Positions 5,603 through 6,784 of a DNA stretch of 6,784 nucleotides are shown here, in pieces. The notes below the pieces were generated by a model that had not been told where the DNA came from, ran no database searches, and saw nothing but the letters and a program-made list of their open reading frames with translations. Source of the stretch: Verrucomicrobiota bacterium (lineage in GTDB: Bacteria > Verrucomicrobiota > Verrucomicrobiia > Chthoniobacterales > Terrimicrobiaceae); contig JAPLTI010000013.1 of assembly GCA_026398285.1 (NCBI GenBank), positions 1-6,784 of the forward strand. Reading direction: 5' to 3'. The position numbers and the translations under genes are program-made. Position 1 is the stretch's first letter. Each line of letters starts with the position of its first letter.

Positions 5603-6316
5603 ATGAGCGCGTCTTTGACTACCACTCCCAATGTCTCTGTCATCATGCCTGTATTCAACGAACGAGCCACAGTAGAATCCGTTCTGCAGCTGGTGCTCGC
5701 ACAGCCCTGCGTGGCCGAAGTGGTGGTTGTGGATGATTGTTCCACAGATGGCACATTCGTGGTCTTGACAAACGCGGCGGCCGCCGAGCAGCGAATTCGC
5801 CTGCACCGGCACGAGCGCAACCAAGGCAAAGGCGCTGCCCTGCGAACCGGCATCAGCAAAGCCTCTGCGGACATCGTGCTCATCCAGGACGCCGACCTTG
5901 AATACGACCCGGCGGACTACGCCGCGCTGCTCAAGCCCATTCTCAGCGGCAAGGCCGACGCCGTCTTCGGCTCCCGCTTCATCGGCTCGCACGAGCACCG
6001 CGTGCTCTACTTCTGGCACTCGCTCGGCAACCAATTCCTCACCCTCCTGTCGAACATGACAACCAATCTCAACCTCACCGACATGGAAGCCTGCTACAAA
6101 GTTTTCAAGCGCGAACTCATTCAATCCGTGAAGCTCGAAGAAAACCGCTTCGGCATCGAACCCGAGATCGTCGCCAAGATCGCCCGCACCGGCGCCCGCA
6201 TCTACGAAGTCGCCATTTCCTACCACGGCCGCACCTACGCCGAAGGCAAAAAAATCGGCTGGAAAGACGGCATCAGCGCCATCCGCTGCATCCTCAAATA
6301 CGGCCTGCTGCGGTAG
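5603..6316 (+). CDS. Family 2 glycosyltransferase, dolichyl-phosphate-mannose-synthase-like
   Basis: A complete 237-residue GT-A fold glycosyltransferase. Motifs in order: SVIMPVFNE (12-20), nucleotide-binding VVVVDDCSTDGT (about 40-51), NQGKGAALRTGI (73-84), the metal-binding DAD (96-98) within IQDADLEYDP, FGSRF (122-126), TDMEACYKVFKRE (159-171) and RFGIEPEIVAKIAR (182-195). The family transfers a sugar from a nucleotide-sugar donor, often to a polyprenyl-phosphate carrier at the inner face of the membrane. There is no C-terminal membrane helix pair, so it is a soluble or peripheral form. Donor and acceptor cannot be told from sequence. GGGAG at 5595-5599 with a three-base spacer is a possible ribosome site, unlike the minus-strand genes. 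The gene is visibly more G/C-rich than its neighbours from about codon 40 on. It is divergent from the PEP-CTERM gene, and a role in envelope or exopolysaccharide glycan assembly is inference. Confidence 0.93.
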   Translation: MSASLTTTPNVSVIMPVFNERATVESVLQLVLAQPCVAEVVVVDDCSTDGTFVVLTNAAAAEQRIRLHRHERNQGKGAALRTGISKASADIVLIQDADLEYDPADYAALLKPILSGKADAVFGSRFIGSHEHRVLYFWHSLGNQFLTLLSNMTTNLNLTDMEACYKVFKRELIQSVKLEENRFGIEPEIVAKIARTGARIYEVAISYHGRTYAEGKKIGWKDGISAIRCILKYGLLR

Positions 6317-6390
6317 ATTTTTTACCACAGGTTATTCAGCCACCCCACTGCCCCCCCCAATGTTTCTGCCATCCATGATTCTGCCAAAGC

Positions 6391-6548
6391 CCGTTTCGCT
6401 GCCACGCCAGCGTCATTCACGGTCGGGACGACCATGCTCCCCTCTTTCGCTCTCCGCGCAGCAGCGCGCGTCGTAACCCGGGAGGGACATCGTCTCGCAT
6501 GTCCCATTTTTCAGCCGCGCAGCGGCGTCTCTGCTTGATGCAATGCCA
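6391..6548. repeat. Palindrome-rich intergenic repeat, copy 1
   Basis: This 158-base stretch recurs 236 bases further on (6627-6784) with only two differences. It holds four short palindromes: GGTCG-GGA-CGACC (6421-6433), CGCGC-AGCA-GCGCG (6455-6468), GGGACAT-N8-ATGTCCC (6484-6505) and GCCGC-GCA-GCGGC (6514-6526). Weak similarity extends slightly to the left (ATGAT...CCAAA..CCCGT in both), so the true unit may be longer. There is no transposase, and it resembles REP/BIME-type dispersed extragenic elements. The 74 bases between the glycosyltransferase stop and this copy show only a run of eight C at 6351-6358. Confidence 0.9.
6484..6511 (+). terminator. Terminator-like hairpin inside repeat copy 1
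   Basis: GGGACAT and ATGTCCC pair over an eight-base loop, and the stem is followed on the plus strand by A then TTTTT. It lies about 170 bases after the glycosyltransferase stop and is the first hairpin plus T-tract candidate downstream of that gene. Because it is part of the repeat, it may be carried along with it. Seven base pairs and five T make a moderate terminator. Confidence 0.5.
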
Positions 6549-6626
6549 ACTCGCGGACTAATGAAAATTGTTCCGAGCCTACCGCAAATCGTGATGCTCC
6601 TGCCCCCAAAAATGATCTACCAAACC

Positions 6627-6784
6627 CCGTTGCGCTGCCACGCCAGCGTCATTCACGGTCGGGACGACCATGCTCCCCTCTTTCGCTCTCCGCGCAGCAG
6701 CGCGAGTCGTAACCCGGGAGGGACATCGTCTCGCATGTCCCATTTTTCAGCCGCGCAGCGGCGTCTCTGCTTGATGCAATGCCA
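6627..6784. repeat. Palindrome-rich intergenic repeat, copy 2 (may continue past the window)
   Basis: A direct repeat of 6391-6548, in the same orientation, with two substitutions (T to G near the left end, C to A in the CGCGC palindrome region). Its right end coincides with the window edge, so the full unit length and any third copy cannot be judged. The 78 bases between the copies (6549-6626) are non-coding and mostly unrelated to the sequence before copy 1. Confidence 0.9.
6720..6747 (+). terminator. Terminator-like hairpin inside repeat copy 2
   Basis: The same GGGACAT/ATGTCCC stem with a following T run as in copy 1, unchanged in sequence. Its preservation in both copies fits either very recent duplication or selection on the hairpin. 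Confidence 0.4.

Noticed and set aside
5588..6328. Long minus-strand frame of 246 residues opposite the glycosyltransferase
   Set aside because: It is an antisense frame created by G/C-rich third positions. The plus strand has all GT2 motifs in order.
6322..6507. Minus-strand 61-residue frame across repeat copy 1
   Set aside because: It lies in the palindromic repeat, is Arg/Ala-rich with no motif, and would be a typical false small-protein call in such elements.

Overview
The window looks like a piece of a Verrucomicrobiota chromosome or metagenome bin. The evidence is a PEP-CTERM secreted protein with a VPEPS...KKRRK tail and a small-residue-rich secreted domain of the type that expands in that phylum, an orphan PstS-like periplasmic protein, and mostly Shine-Dalgarno-free starts. 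This assignment rests on family resemblance read by eye, not on a database match.

Layout. Positions 1-2033 (minus strand) hold the 5' part of a large secreted protein. It has a signal peptide, a roughly 240-residue domain of unknown function, and then a tandem array of nearly identical 83-residue Ig-like (He_PIG type) repeats that runs off the left edge. Positions 2034-2415 are non-coding and contain a conserved upstream element and some hairpins. Positions 2416-3123 (minus) encode a membrane-anchored protein of unknown function. A strong hairpin at 3301-3328 separates it from a PstS-like solute-binding protein (3359-4477, minus). That gene follows, after only 27 bases, a PEP-CTERM protein (4505-5419, minus) whose secreted domain is a close paralogue of the one in the first gene. 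Divergently, on the plus strand, is a family 2 glycosyltransferase of the dolichyl-phosphate-mannose-synthase-like class (5603-6316). The right end (6391-6784) holds two nearly identical 158-base copies of a palindrome-rich repeat.

How the parts may fit. Four minus-strand genes encode exported or membrane-anchored products, and two share one secreted domain fitted with different C-termini: an exosortase-type sorting tail in one, a repeat stalk in the other. Both paralogues carry the same 31-base element, including an inverted repeat TGTGAC-N6-GT(C/A)ACA, at almost the same distance upstream (about 95 bases) although the rest of the leaders differ. The best candidate for something undescribed is therefore a co-regulated pair of surface proteins built by domain swapping on a shared head domain, possibly expressed with an unusual PstS-like protein. 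The regulator, the role of the head domain and any link to phosphate or to exopolysaccharide are not shown by the sequence.
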